Assembly (NCBI GenBank): GCA_040002595.1
Contig: JBDUED010000003.1
Span: 1-51,305 of the forward strand
DNA: 51,305 bases
Direction: 5' to 3'
From: Dokdonella_A sp040002595
GTDB lineage: Bacteria; Pseudomonadota; Gammaproteobacteria; Xanthomonadales; Rhodanobacteraceae
Shown: positions 1 through 8,435 of the stretch, piece by piece
Numbering within the stretch: position 1 is the stretch's first letter
Layout of the letters: each line of letters begins with the position of its first letter
Notes under the pieces: model-generated
Seen by the model: only the letters and a program-made list of their open reading frames with translations
Database searches by the model: none
Told to the model about the DNA's origin: nothing
Made by a program: the position numbers and the translations under genes

Positions 1-2
1 CC

Positions 3-278
3 AACAGCGGCTTCATCCACCCGATGCATATCCACGGTGGGCCGTTCCAGGTCGTGGCGCGCGATGGTGAAACTTTGCCGCCCGCGCAACGCTACATGGC
101 CGACACCGTCAACGTCGGCCCCGGCCAACGCTACGACGTGATCTGGAAAGCGCGCAAGCCCGGCAAATGGATGATCCATTGCCACATTTCTCATCACACC
201 ACCAACAACAATACAGAGACCAATGGAGGTGGTGGGTTGATGATGCATATCGAGGTGGAAGGCGATCCGACCACGTGA
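3..278 (+). CDS. multicopper oxidase, C-terminal fragment
   Basis: The 5' part lies outside the window; 91 residues remain. Two copper-binding hallmarks are visible. An HPMHIHG motif at the start matches the HxH ligands of the trinuclear centre. A late HCHISHHTTNNN motif matches the HCHxxxH segment that joins the type 1 and type 2/3 coppers. The TTNNN and GGGG stretch after it is typical of a bacterial subgroup of laccase-like oxidases. Such enzymes oxidise phenols or metal ions with O2 in the periplasm. The substrate cannot be told from this fragment, and the signal peptide and N-terminal cupredoxin domains are not seen. The usual Met axial ligand is not obvious, since MM occurs near the end. 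Confidence 0.9.
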   Translation, partial: NSGFIHPMHIHGGPFQVVARDGETLPPAQRYMADTVNVGPGQRYDVIWKARKPGKWMIHCHISHHTTNNNTETNGGGGLMMHIEVEGDPTT

Positions 279-283
279 TGGGA

Positions 284-332
284 GCCCGTCGCGTTTCGTG
301 TCAGGGAACAACAAGACGAAACGACAGCGGGC
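284..332 (+). terminator. imperfect stem-loop after the multicopper oxidase
   Basis: CGTTTCGT (292-299) pairs with ACGAAACG (316-323), and the flanking GCCCG (284-288) pairs with CGGGC (328-332) across a small internal loop. It begins six bases after the stop codon. No T-run follows, so termination is inferred from position and pairing only. Confidence 0.4.
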
Positions 333-523
333 AAGAGTCACGACGACGCACACCTTGCGCAGCGGCAGTGGCGAATGGATCCCCTCTCGAAAAACAGACC
401 TATGAGCATGCATCCGAAACGGAGACACGATGAAAGCGAGCGTGTCGAAGGAGGGGTTCGCAAACGCCCGCGAGAATCAGCCGACCATGTCAAACCACAT
501 CAGCACGGCAATCGCGAGCATGC

Positions 524-1840
524 TCAACCGCAGGCCTGTGCAGCGGACTCTTCATAGACTGGAGCAAAGCCGCCTCCAGGCGTTCGAAAGTTGGTCGTCT
601 GGCCTTGGTACAGACGCGCGGCAAGCCATTGCACCGCGCCATCGTAAACGTAATCACGTACGTCGAACTTGAGGTTTTCGGCGCCTGACTGATCTGAAGT
701 GGCGCGCTGCCCCGGCGCAACGAATGCTTGAGCCACATAGTCTCCGGCAATGATTTCCTGCCAGACACGCCGGGTGAGTTTGTCCCCTCGATATGCAGCG
801 CGACTTCCGAAACCGGCTCTGGGTTTGAAAAAGAGATTGCGTCGATCGCGCCACAGACGCTCGGCATCCGCCGCGTCCACCCTCATGGTGCGCGGGATGT
901 TCGCCAGCAGAACGGCCTGCACTGACGCCGGCACTCCCAAAGCATCCAGGCGCGAGGCATCAGTCAGGATTGCGAGGTTGCCTTTGTCAGCGTAGAGCGC
1001 GTGCGCACGCGGATGAGGGGTCAACACCACGGCGCGCTGCAGATAGGCGTCGCGCAAGACGGCGCTCGCTGGCGCCTCCAGCATGAAGTCGGTGAGACGG
1101 TTGTAGACCAGATCGACGATGGTGTTGTCGTGCCACAACATGCCGTCGCGCAAGCTGAGCGCCGACGGATCGGCAATCACCGTTTTCAGCCCGTGACGCT
1201 CGAACAACTGTTGGAACAAGAGGAACTCGGGATAGAGATATTGCTGTTCGGGGTTCTCGTCGACGATGGCGATGCATTGCAGCGGACGCACACGCTCGGA
1301 CAAACGCCATTCGTTGCGAAACATCGCGACGATGTGTTCCTCCCATGCAGCGGCGGCGAGCGCAACATTATCAAGCGCCCCGCAACAGGCGCGCTGCGCG
1401 CGTCCGAGCGCGACGTTGAGCATCGCGCCACCTGCATTGGTATTGATCTCTATCAGGCCGACACCCGCGTTTGCTACGTGGAAGTCGTAGCCGAAAAAGA
1501 CGCCCTTGGCGCCACCGGGATCGTGCCGCGCGATGACCGGCGCTGTGGAAAGTACGGCCTCAACGTAGGCGGGCATGGCCACTACGGACTCCACCGCACG
1601 GACCACGTCTGCCATACGCTCCCTGGTGGCGCGCGAGACAAACACCGGCTGCGCTGCGAACACATGGGGGCAGCGCTCGCGAATCAGGGAAAACACATCC
1701 GGTTGACCAAGTTCCGATCTCAGCGCCTGCTCAAGTGCATCCGGATCGAGGCTGACGCAGAAGCAATCGCGGTTGAGCGATTCAATCGCGAAGCCAGCGA
1801 AACAATCGGTGGACAAGCATTCCGGGCTAAGGGTCGTCAT
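524..1840 (-). CDS. ATP-grasp-like protein of unknown substrate
   Basis: 438 residues when started at the ATG at 1840; an upstream in-frame ATG at 2089 would run through the neighbouring lipoprotein gene and gives unconvincing sequence. The C-terminal third resembles an ATP-grasp fold: a Lys-containing FFKPRAGFGSRAAYRG loop, then LKFDVRDYVYDG and a late N residue in TTNFRTPGGGF, in the order expected for nucleotide and Mg2+ ligands. The middle has IEINTNAGG and FGYDFHV. ATP-grasp enzymes ligate a carboxylate to an amine or thiol through an acyl phosphate. No partner gene reveals the substrate. It faces away from the multicopper oxidase, with tails converging. Confidence 0.65.
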   Translation of the reverse strand: MTTLSPECLSTDCFAGFAIESLNRDCFCVSLDPDALEQALRSELGQPDVFSLIRERCPHVFAAQPVFVSRATRERMADVVRAVESVVAMPAYVEAVLSTAPVIARHDPGGAKGVFFGYDFHVANAGVGLIEINTNAGGAMLNVALGRAQRACCGALDNVALAAAAWEEHIVAMFRNEWRLSERVRPLQCIAIVDENPEQQYLYPEFLLFQQLFERHGLKTVIADPSALSLRDGMLWHDNTIVDLVYNRLTDFMLEAPASAVLRDAYLQRAVVLTPHPRAHALYADKGNLAILTDASRLDALGVPASVQAVLLANIPRTMRVDAADAERLWRDRRNLFFKPRAGFGSRAAYRGDKLTRRVWQEIIAGDYVAQAFVAPGQRATSDQSGAENLKFDVRDYVYDGAVQWLAARLYQGQTTNFRTPGGGFAPVYEESAAQACG

Positions 1841-2015
1841 GATTCGGTCACTGCCAATCTCTTCGAATTCGTCATTCGAACAATGCCGGGAAATCCACCG
1901 TGCGATTGAAGTGGACGGACGGTGTGCCCCGTGCTGCTGATTCGGATTCTGGATGCATCTTGCTTGCGCACCTGTCCGACGTGACGACGCTTCGCAAGGG
2001 TGTTCAACGATGGGC

Positions 2016-2780
2016 TCAAGGATTTTTCTCGCGCAGCGATGCCTGCTGCAACAGAGCGCGCAATGCCGGGGTCCACATCGCCCAGTCATGATGGCCAGGC
2101 GACATCAGCACATGATCCGGCGGCAACAGGGGGCTCATCAGTTCGATCGACGCGCGAAATGGCTCGCTATCGCCGTACCCCAGCCAGACCGAATGCGTGC
2201 GCGCGGAGTCGTCCGACCAGTGCTTGAGACTGCGCCACAGCTCGCGCTCGAACGTGGCAGCATTGATCGGTTGCGCAGGTCCGGGCTTCCATTGCGCAAG
2301 ACCCCCAGCGTCACGGATTTCCTGCTGGATTGCGTGCTCGCCCAGATATGGCGACAGCAGCAACATGCCGTCTATCTGGCCAGGATAAGCGCGGTCGTAC
2401 AGCAATGCACCCATGCCGCCGAGTGAGATCCCGGCCAGCCACAACTGGCGATCGTTGCGACGGTGCGCGGGATCGATCACTTCGTCGTGCAGACGTTGCG
2501 TGGCGTTACCTTGCGTGTAGTAGGGCATGGTGAGCCCGGTGAGCACCACGTCGGCGTCGGGCCATGCCCGCTGGATGATCTGAGCGACGCCATGACGTTG
2601 CAAGGACGCCAGATCATCACCGCGACCGGGCAGCATCACGACCAGTCGGTGCGCAGTAAGCGGCGCAGGCACGAAGGCTGTCGGAATGGGTTTGGTCGCG
2701 TCGCCACGCGCCACGCAGCCGCTGAGCGACACGCCGAGCAGGGCGAACACAATGGGAAGGAAGCGGCAAGTCGGGCGCAT
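2016..2780 (-). CDS. alpha/beta-hydrolase lipoprotein
   Basis: 254 residues from the ATG at 2780; a TTG at 2792 is the only longer option. The N-terminus is a lipoprotein signal: basic residues, a hydrophobic run and a lipobox ending LSGC, with Cys22 as the lipidated residue. The body has LVVMLPGRGDD and a nucleophile elbow GISLGG (Gly-X-Ser-X-Gly), and a late GHHDWAMW supplies a plausible catalytic His. A serine esterase or lipase anchored to an envelope membrane is the likely role. Substrate unknown. Confidence 0.75.
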   Translation of the reverse strand: MRPTCRFLPIVFALLGVSLSGCVARGDATKPIPTAFVPAPLTAHRLVVMLPGRGDDLASLQRHGVAQIIQRAWPDADVVLTGLTMPYYTQGNATQRLHDEVIDPAHRRNDRQLWLAGISLGGMGALLYDRAYPGQIDGMLLLSPYLGEHAIQQEIRDAGGLAQWKPGPAQPINAATFERELWRSLKHWSDDSARTHSVWLGYGDSEPFRASIELMSPLLPPDHVLMSPGHHDWAMWTPALRALLQQASLREKNP

Positions 2781-3036
2781 GCAGGAAGCCAATTAAAGGG
2801 TGTGGAAGCAGGTAACTTCCCGGCACGAAAGGTGGATGGACTGTCGCTTGCTCGTCGGCGAAACCATTGCGCAGCGATCGAAGTTGACAACCATCCACTC
2901 GCTTCGCACTAGCGGCAGAAACGCAGCATAGACGCGCCGGAGCCATCCCTGCACGATCTGAGCACCCTCAAGTTTGGCCTCGTTCAGCGCCAACAGTGGA
3001 ACTTGACGCATTGTCCCGTCGTAGCCAAGGAATGAC

Positions 3037-3318
3037 ATGTCAGATGAAAATGCCAAGTCCGTTGCCGATCAGCTCGGTGATTCGCTGAGCCAGCTCAAGG
3101 AAATGCGTCACTATTCCAAGAGTAACGTGGAGCACTTGACGTCGCTGTGGATGCTGTTTGACGGCGCCTTGTCGAAACTCAAGCAAACCGAAAAGATCGA
3201 CGACCTGATGAACCGTCAAGGCCAGTTGCACGATGCGCTGGAGAGTGTTGTGGCCGATCTGGAAGAGTTGTTGCAGACAATGAAGGACAAGGAACAGGGC
3301 GAAGCACAGCCGCTGTAG
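3037..3318 (+). CDS. small helical hypothetical protein
   Basis: 93 residues. An AAGGA SD sits six bases before the ATG. The sequence is charged, has no membrane segment or cysteine, and looks alpha-helical throughout, with heptad-like Leu/Val spacing in the second half that could form a coiled coil. It diverges from the lipoprotein gene across a 256-base gap and stands alone. Not recognised as a named family. Composition and SD placement support a real cytoplasmic protein. Confidence 0.7.
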   Translation: MSDENAKSVADQLGDSLSQLKEMRHYSKSNVEHLTSLWMLFDGALSKLKQTEKIDDLMNRQGQLHDALESVVADLEELLQTMKDKEQGEAQPL

Positions 3319-3522
3319 CAGGGGTTTACGCATCCATCGGAACGCTCGCTGCGATTGCCATGTGCCATCGTTTGCATGCCGGACGCATGGCGCGCGAATG
3401 ATGCACTGAGGGTGTCAGGGAGAGGGTCGCTCCATGGGCCTTTGAGCAGCGGTGGACCGCGTGAATGCGTAGCGAAAGTCACGTTTTTCCGGTCCCGTCG
3501 CGTGCACGGCGTCCACCAGCCG

Positions 3523-3557
3523 CGATCCCGCATGCGCTTGAAACAGAAGCGGGATCG
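3523..3557. promoter_or_regulatory. 9-bp inverted repeat upstream of the SDR gene
   Basis: CGATCCCGC (3523-3531) and GCGGGATCG (3549-3557) are perfect 9-base arms around a 17-base loop, ending 47 bases before the SDR start codon. It could be an operator or a leader hairpin. There is no T-run, so it is unlikely to be a terminator. The rest of the 286-base gap shows nothing else I can name. Confidence 0.4.
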
Positions 3558-3604
3558 TACGGCGAAAGGATAAACTTGCCGATTCAATCACGACAGACTC
3601 GGTC

Positions 3605-5155
3605 ATGCCGCCACAACCACCGGACACGTCAATCGTCGACGACGTGCGAGCGGGCATCGCATTGCTTGAAACCATTGCGGCCGATCGTACGCTGCTTGAT
3701 CGCTTGTCCGAGCAGGATCGCCAGCGCCTGCATCAGGCTGTGGCCAAGGTTTATCACCCCGATCCGGTGCTGCGCCGGCAGAAACTCAAGGCTGCCGAGC
3801 GCGACCGCAATGCGGCACAGATCGCGCGCGAAGAAGCGTTGTTGCACGCGACTGGCATTCGAGAACTGCGCCGCCGCGCGGTGTTCACCACACCAAATGT
3901 TTTCCCGCCGGAAGACGTTGTCGCCAACGATGGCCAAAACAAGGCGTCTGCGCCGCGCGAGTCGGGTGAGCTCCAGCATTGCTACGTGTGCAAGCGCAAA
4001 TTTTTGCTGATCCATCATTTCTACGATCAGCTCTGTCCTGCGTGTGCTGAGCTCAATTTTGCCAAGCGTACCGAAACCGCAGATCTACGCGGGCGTGTCG
4101 CGCTGCTGACGGGCGGTCGCGTCAAAATCGGCTATCAGGCGGGCTTGAAACTTCTGCGCGCAGGCGCCAGCCTGATCGTGACAACACGGTTTCCACGCGA
4201 CTCGGCAGCGCGTTACGCGCAGGAAGCAGACTTCGGCGACTGGGCCGATCGCCTGGAAATATTCGGACTCGATCTGCGCCACACGCCGAGCGTGGAAGCG
4301 TTCTGCCACGAACTGGTCGAGACGCGCGAGCGCCTCGACTTCATCATCAACAACGCCTGCCAGACCGTACGCCGTCCGCCCGAGTTTTACGCGCACATGA
4401 TGGAGGGCGAAACGGCAGCGGCACACGATGTGCCCGCGCGCCTGCGCAGCGTGCTTGGACGTTACGAAGGTCTGCGTCGCTACGACATGCTGCCCGAGGC
4501 CGGAGCGATGTCGTCGGCAAATGATCATCCTCTTGCCGATGCGCCTGGTATTACCCGCGCCGCCGAGTTGTCGCAGCTGCCCTTGCTTGCCGGAGAATCT
4601 GTCGGCCAACCGCATCTGTTTCCACAAGGCCATCTCGATCAGGATCTGCAGCAGATCGATCTGCGCACACGAAATTCATGGCGTTTGCTGATGGCCGAAG
4701 TGCCATCGGTGGAACTGCTCGAGGTACATCTTGTCAATGCGATTGCGCCTTTCATCATCAACGCGCGATTGAAACCGTTGATGCTGCGCACACCTGAGCG
4801 CGACAAGCACATCGTCAACGTGTCCGCCGTCGAGGGCCAGTTCTACCGGAAGTTCAAGACGACGCGGCACCCGCACACGAACATGGCCAAGGCGGCGCTC
4901 AACATGATGACGCGCACTGCGGCGACTGACTATCAAAACGATGGCATCCACATGAATGCCGTCGACACAGGTTGGGTGACCGACGAGGATCCCGCCGAGC
5001 TTGCGGCGCGCAAGATTGTCGAGGAACGCTTCCATCCTCCATTGGATATCATCGACGGCGCCGCACGCATCGTCGACCCGATCATCAGCGGAATCAACAC
5101 GGGCGAACACGTGTGGGGGAAGTTCTTGAAGGACTATCGTCCGACCGATTGGTAG
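3605..5155 (+). CDS. zinc-ribbon SDR-family oxidoreductase-like protein
   Basis: 516 residues, about twice a classical short-chain dehydrogenase. Residues 1-110 are a charged helical N-domain. CYVC (126-129) and CPAC (144-147) form a likely zinc ribbon. A Rossmann dinucleotide site TGGRVKIG (169-176) and NNACQ (249-253) follow. A long insertion (about 255-370) separates these from Ser407 and Lys429. The catalytic Tyr of the YxxxK motif is replaced: the segment reads HTNMAKAAL, with Thr425 at the Tyr position. So the fold is SDR, but standard dehydrogenase chemistry is doubtful. No strong SD precedes the ATG. The cofactor is probably NAD(P); substrate unknown. Confidence 0.8.
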   Translation: MPPQPPDTSIVDDVRAGIALLETIAADRTLLDRLSEQDRQRLHQAVAKVYHPDPVLRRQKLKAAERDRNAAQIAREEALLHATGIRELRRRAVFTTPNVFPPEDVVANDGQNKASAPRESGELQHCYVCKRKFLLIHHFYDQLCPACAELNFAKRTETADLRGRVALLTGGRVKIGYQAGLKLLRAGASLIVTTRFPRDSAARYAQEADFGDWADRLEIFGLDLRHTPSVEAFCHELVETRERLDFIINNACQTVRRPPEFYAHMMEGETAAAHDVPARLRSVLGRYEGLRRYDMLPEAGAMSSANDHPLADAPGITRAAELSQLPLLAGESVGQPHLFPQGHLDQDLQQIDLRTRNSWRLLMAEVPSVELLEVHLVNAIAPFIINARLKPLMLRTPERDKHIVNVSAVEGQFYRKFKTTRHPHTNMAKAALNMMTRTAATDYQNDGIHMNAVDTGWVTDEDPAELAARKIVEERFHPPLDIIDGAARIVDPIISGINTGEHVWGKFLKDYRPTDW

Positions 5156-5333
5156 GCAGTTTGGGGCGTCGGCCGATGCAGACTTTCGGCAGGGCGCGAA
5201 TGTATGCTGCGATCCCGCCCAGCGGCTGGTGCGGGCAGTGTCGGGTGCTGCCGCCGATTTACGTACTGTGAAGGGTGATAGTCGATAACGCGCCGGTCGG
5301 CGCAGGTTGTGTATCTCGTGCAGGGGGCGCGTG

Positions 5334-6749
5334 ATGGTTTTCAATTCGCTGACGTTTATCGTCTTTTTCGCTTGCGTGCTCGTGCTGCACGCCATGCCGT
5401 TTCCATGGAAGGTGCGCAAGACCAACTTGCTCATCGCGAGCTACGTTTTTTATGCGGCGTGGAATCCCCCGTTCGTTATCCTCTTGTGGATTTCGACGGT
5501 GGTCGACTGGTATGCGGCGCAAGGCCTGGTCAAGGCCGAACGGCCAACCCACCGGCGCGCCTGGATGCTGTTGTCGGTGGTTGCCAATCTGGGCATGCTC
5601 GGTTACTTCAAGTACGGCCATTTCCTCCTGCAGAACTTTCAGGTTCTGATGGCGACATTCGGCGTGGACTACCAGCCACCGGGATGGGATATCGTGCTGC
5701 CGGTCGGCATCTCGTTCTATACGTTTGCGACGATGTCGTACACGCTCGACATCTATCTGCGCCGTGCGAAACCGGCGTCGAACCTTCTCGATTACGCCTT
5801 GTTCGTCACGTTTTTTCCGCATCTGGTCGCCGGCCCGATCATGCGGCCGACCGAACTGGTGCCCCAGTTTGCGCAGCCGCGTCGTGCGACACCCGAACAA
5901 CTGCGCTTCGGGCTTGCGCTGATGACGCTCGGGCTGTTCCAGAAAATCGTGTTGGCTGACAGTTTTCTCGCCAGCGCCGCGGAGATGATCTACGACGGGC
6001 ATGGCGCGCCGGGTGCGCTCGACGCCTGGATGGGAACGCTGGCCTTCAGCGGGCAGATCTTCTGCGACTTCGCCGGCTATTCGACGACCGCGATTGGCGC
6101 CGCCTTGTGCCTGGGCTTTGCGATGCCGGACAACTTCCGCTTTCCCTATGCCGCGGTGGGCTTTTCAGATTTTTGGCGGCGCTGGCACATCACGCTGTCG
6201 GCGTGGTTGCGCGACTACCTGTACATCCCGCTCGGCGGCAATCGCCACGGCGAGGCGCGTACCTATCTCGCGCTGATGGCGACGATGTTGCTCGGTGGTT
6301 TATGGCATGGCGCCAGCTGGACATTCGTGGTGTGGGGTGGACTGCACGGCACGTATCTGGCCGGCGAACGTGCGCTGCGTTCGCGTTTCGGCGAGTGGCG
6401 CCCGGGACCCCTGGCGATGGTTTTCTTGGGCTTGCTGACGTACGCGTTGATCAACGTCACCTGGGTGTTTTTCCGCGCCAAGACGTTTCCACAGGCATGG
6501 ATCGTTTTGCGGGGGATGTTCGGTGGCAATGGCGGGGCGCAGCCGATCCTGCCGTACGCGCACTTGGTGCCGGTGGCGTTGATCGTCGGCGCCCTGGTGT
6601 TCGCGCACTGGCAGATGCGCAACCGCACGCTGGAATCGGTGATCGCGTGCACGCGCCCGGCCACGATTGCCGCGGTCTGGGCGCTGATGGCGTTCTCGAT
6701 TGTCATCGCACAAGGAGATGGCAGTGCCTTCATCTACTTCCAGTTCTGA
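5334..6749 (+). CDS. MBOAT-family membrane O-acyltransferase (AlgI/DltB type)
   Basis: 471 residues from the ATG at 5334; MVFNSLTF is the usual start of this family, and a GGGGGC stretch precedes it. Many membrane segments run from residue 5 to the C-terminus. FWRRWHITLS (280-289) and GGLWHGASW (321-329) are the MBOAT signatures; His325 corresponds to the essential His of AlgI. Such proteins move acetyl groups across the inner membrane toward a periplasmic or surface polymer. The next gene overlaps the 3' end and encodes a periplasmic SGNH-like partner, as in alginate, cellulose and peptidoglycan acetylation pairs. The polymer acceptor is not evident. Confidence 0.92.
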   Translation: MVFNSLTFIVFFACVLVLHAMPFPWKVRKTNLLIASYVFYAAWNPPFVILLWISTVVDWYAAQGLVKAERPTHRRAWMLLSVVANLGMLGYFKYGHFLLQNFQVLMATFGVDYQPPGWDIVLPVGISFYTFATMSYTLDIYLRRAKPASNLLDYALFVTFFPHLVAGPIMRPTELVPQFAQPRRATPEQLRFGLALMTLGLFQKIVLADSFLASAAEMIYDGHGAPGALDAWMGTLAFSGQIFCDFAGYSTTAIGAALCLGFAMPDNFRFPYAAVGFSDFWRRWHITLSAWLRDYLYIPLGGNRHGEARTYLALMATMLLGGLWHGASWTFVVWGGLHGTYLAGERALRSRFGEWRPGPLAMVFLGLLTYALINVTWVFFRAKTFPQAWIVLRGMFGGNGGAQPILPYAHLVPVALIVGALVFAHWQMRNRTLESVIACTRPATIAAVWALMAFSIVIAQGDGSAFIYFQF

Positions 6750-8004
6750 CCCGGCCGCCACTGCCGCCGCGCAGGCTACGCTGGCGAATGCCTCGCTGGA
6801 ATCGGGATCGGTCGGCGTCCCGTTGATGGCGCCCGGCAGTCCGCTGCCTGGGCCGGGTGCAGGCGAACACTTCGTGCGTCCGGGCTTCGTCCGCCAGACC
6901 GCATCCGATCGCCCGGGCGTGGCACAACCGGTACCGGTACGCGACATTCCGCCGCAGCCATGGAAGCGGATTTTCCTCGTCACACTGGTGCTGTTCGCGA
7001 TCCTGATGGCGGGCTGGGAGCTCTACTGGCGTGCGTTCGGAGCCTTGCCGACCTACCGCAACAGCGATGGCCAATGGGCGCAACAACGGCGGCGCATCGA
7101 TGCAGGCGAAGGCGGCAAGACCGTGCTGATCGGTTCCTCGCGTGTGCTGTTCGATGTGCAATTGCCGGTCTGGGAAAAACTGGCGGGCGAGCGTCCAATC
7201 CAGCTTGCGATTGAAGGCACATCGTCGGTGCTGGTACTCGAGGACCTGGCTGCCGACCCAAATTTTACCGGCCACCTGCTCGTCGGCGTTGCGCCGGATC
7301 TGTTCTTCAGCGGCTTCGCCTATCGCGGCAACGTGGTGCCGTTCTATCACAAGGAGGGCCCGTCGCAACGCATCGGCAACTGGCTTTCGATGCATCTGCT
7401 TGAGCCTTTTGTCGCGTTCGACGATCCCGACTTCGCGCTCGCGACTGTGGTCGAACGGCAAGCGTGGCCGCTGCGCCCGGGAATGAAACAGGACATCAGC
7501 GTGCGCAAGCTTCGAGTGTCGGATGCCGATCGCAACACGCACATGTGGAGCAAGGTGGAAACCGACCCCGACTACCGCGCACTGGCGCGAAGTATCTGGG
7601 CACAACACTTCCGGGGCCCACCACCGCCGAACATGGATACGCCGGAGAAGCTGCATGGCTTGATCGACACCCAGATACAGCGAGCGGTCGCTGCAGTGGC
7701 CACGCTGCGTGGGCGCGGCGTGCAGGTGCTGTTCCTGCGACCACCCAGCATCGGCGCCTATCATGAATTCGAGAACAAGGTGTTTGCGCGCGCGCAGACC
7801 TGGGACGTGCTGCTGCAACGCACCGGCGCGCCGGGTATTCACTTCGAGGACTACCCGGAGCTGCAGGGGTACGACTCACCGGAATGGTCGCACCTGTCGG
7901 CACCCGCAGCCGAACGTTTCACGGCCGCGCTGGTGCCGATCATCCAGCGCGATTTCTGGCGCCCTAGCGATCCGCCCCCGGCATTGAATCCCGTATTGCA
8001 TTGA
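6724..8004 (+). CDS. membrane-anchored SGNH-like acyltransferase partner
   Basis: 426 residues if started at the GTG at 6724, which has AAGGAG (6712-6717) six bases upstream; the ATG at 6718 touches that SD and is less likely. It overlaps the MBOAT gene by 26 bases, implying translational coupling. An Ala/Pro/Gly-rich cytoplasmic tail of about 75 residues precedes a single membrane helix (KRIFLVTLVLFAILMAGW). The periplasmic part begins with VLIGSSRVLFD, resembling the SGNH/AlgX Ser block, and ends with SHLS, a candidate catalytic His. It probably completes acyl transfer to an envelope polysaccharide with the upstream MBOAT protein. Confidence 0.8.
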   Translation: MPSSTSSSDPAATAAAQATLANASLESGSVGVPLMAPGSPLPGPGAGEHFVRPGFVRQTASDRPGVAQPVPVRDIPPQPWKRIFLVTLVLFAILMAGWELYWRAFGALPTYRNSDGQWAQQRRRIDAGEGGKTVLIGSSRVLFDVQLPVWEKLAGERPIQLAIEGTSSVLVLEDLAADPNFTGHLLVGVAPDLFFSGFAYRGNVVPFYHKEGPSQRIGNWLSMHLLEPFVAFDDPDFALATVVERQAWPLRPGMKQDISVRKLRVSDADRNTHMWSKVETDPDYRALARSIWAQHFRGPPPPNMDTPEKLHGLIDTQIQRAVAAVATLRGRGVQVLFLRPPSIGAYHEFENKVFARAQTWDVLLQRTGAPGIHFEDYPELQGYDSPEWSHLSAPAAERFTAALVPIIQRDFWRPSDPPPALNPVLH

Positions 8005-8088
8005 ATCACGACAGGAAGGCGCGACCAACGGCGTGCCGCTGATCGCCCTTCGTCGATGCGCGTTGTGCGGAATGCGTGGGAACCGAAC

Positions 8089-8193
8089 TCAACGCCCCTT
8101 CGCAGCCTTCTTCGCAGTTTTCTCGGCCTTCTTTTCCTTCATCGTCTTTTCCGGTTTCTTCTTGTCGCCTTTTTTCTGGTCCATGCCCTTCAT
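8089..8193 (-). CDS. 34-residue lysine-rich small protein
   Basis: This short gene reads MKGMDQKKGDKKK at its N-terminus and ends in KKAAKGR. About 40% of residues are Lys, with Glu interspersed. A GAGGA SD lies seven bases before the ATG at 8193, and the stop is TGA. It is antisense to both neighbours, SGNH (tail to tail) and the SnoaL-like gene (head to head). I recall similar tiny Lys-rich proteins in Xanthomonadales, but I cannot confirm homology. The composition suggests nucleic-acid binding or a disordered basic peptide; function unknown. A longer overlapping forward frame here is Phe/Ser-rich and has no SD. Confidence 0.6.
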   Translation of the reverse strand: MKGMDQKKGDKKKPEKTMKEKKAEKTAKKAAKGR

Positions 8194-8349
8194 GGTGTTT
8201 TCCTCGACTGGGTGGATGGGTCGGACTGCGCGTGTCACGCGTCGCTCCGCACGGTAAATCCTAGCGTTTTTTTCACGGACGTCAACGCGTCATCGCCCGG
8301 CACCTGCACGTGTTAGTCGTTGCAACGCGACCGCCGTCCGCTCAGGGAA

Positions 8350-8355
8350 TATAAT
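8350..8355 (+). promoter_or_regulatory. candidate -10 box (TATAAT) for the SnoaL-like gene
   Basis: A perfect TATAAT lies about 80 bases before the ATG at 8436. TTGCAA at 8320-8325 is too far away (24-base spacer) to be a standard -35, so the assignment rests on the -10 alone. Confidence 0.35.
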
Positions 8356-8435
8356 GCCAATGCTCGAACCCATCCAGCATGCGCAATGCACGCGGTTTGA
8401 TCGAGACTCCATTCGAGTGACAACGGGAGAACGCC

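Noticed and set aside
430..672. 80-codon forward frame with a GGAGA SD
   Set aside because: The SD is good, but the frame overlaps the 3' end of the ATP-grasp-like gene on the other strand by about 150 bases and the peptide has no recognisable feature. Kept out for lack of support.
1001..1909. 302-codon forward frame
   Set aside because: Antisense to the ATP-grasp-like gene; residue composition is typical of a shadow frame and no SD or motif is present.
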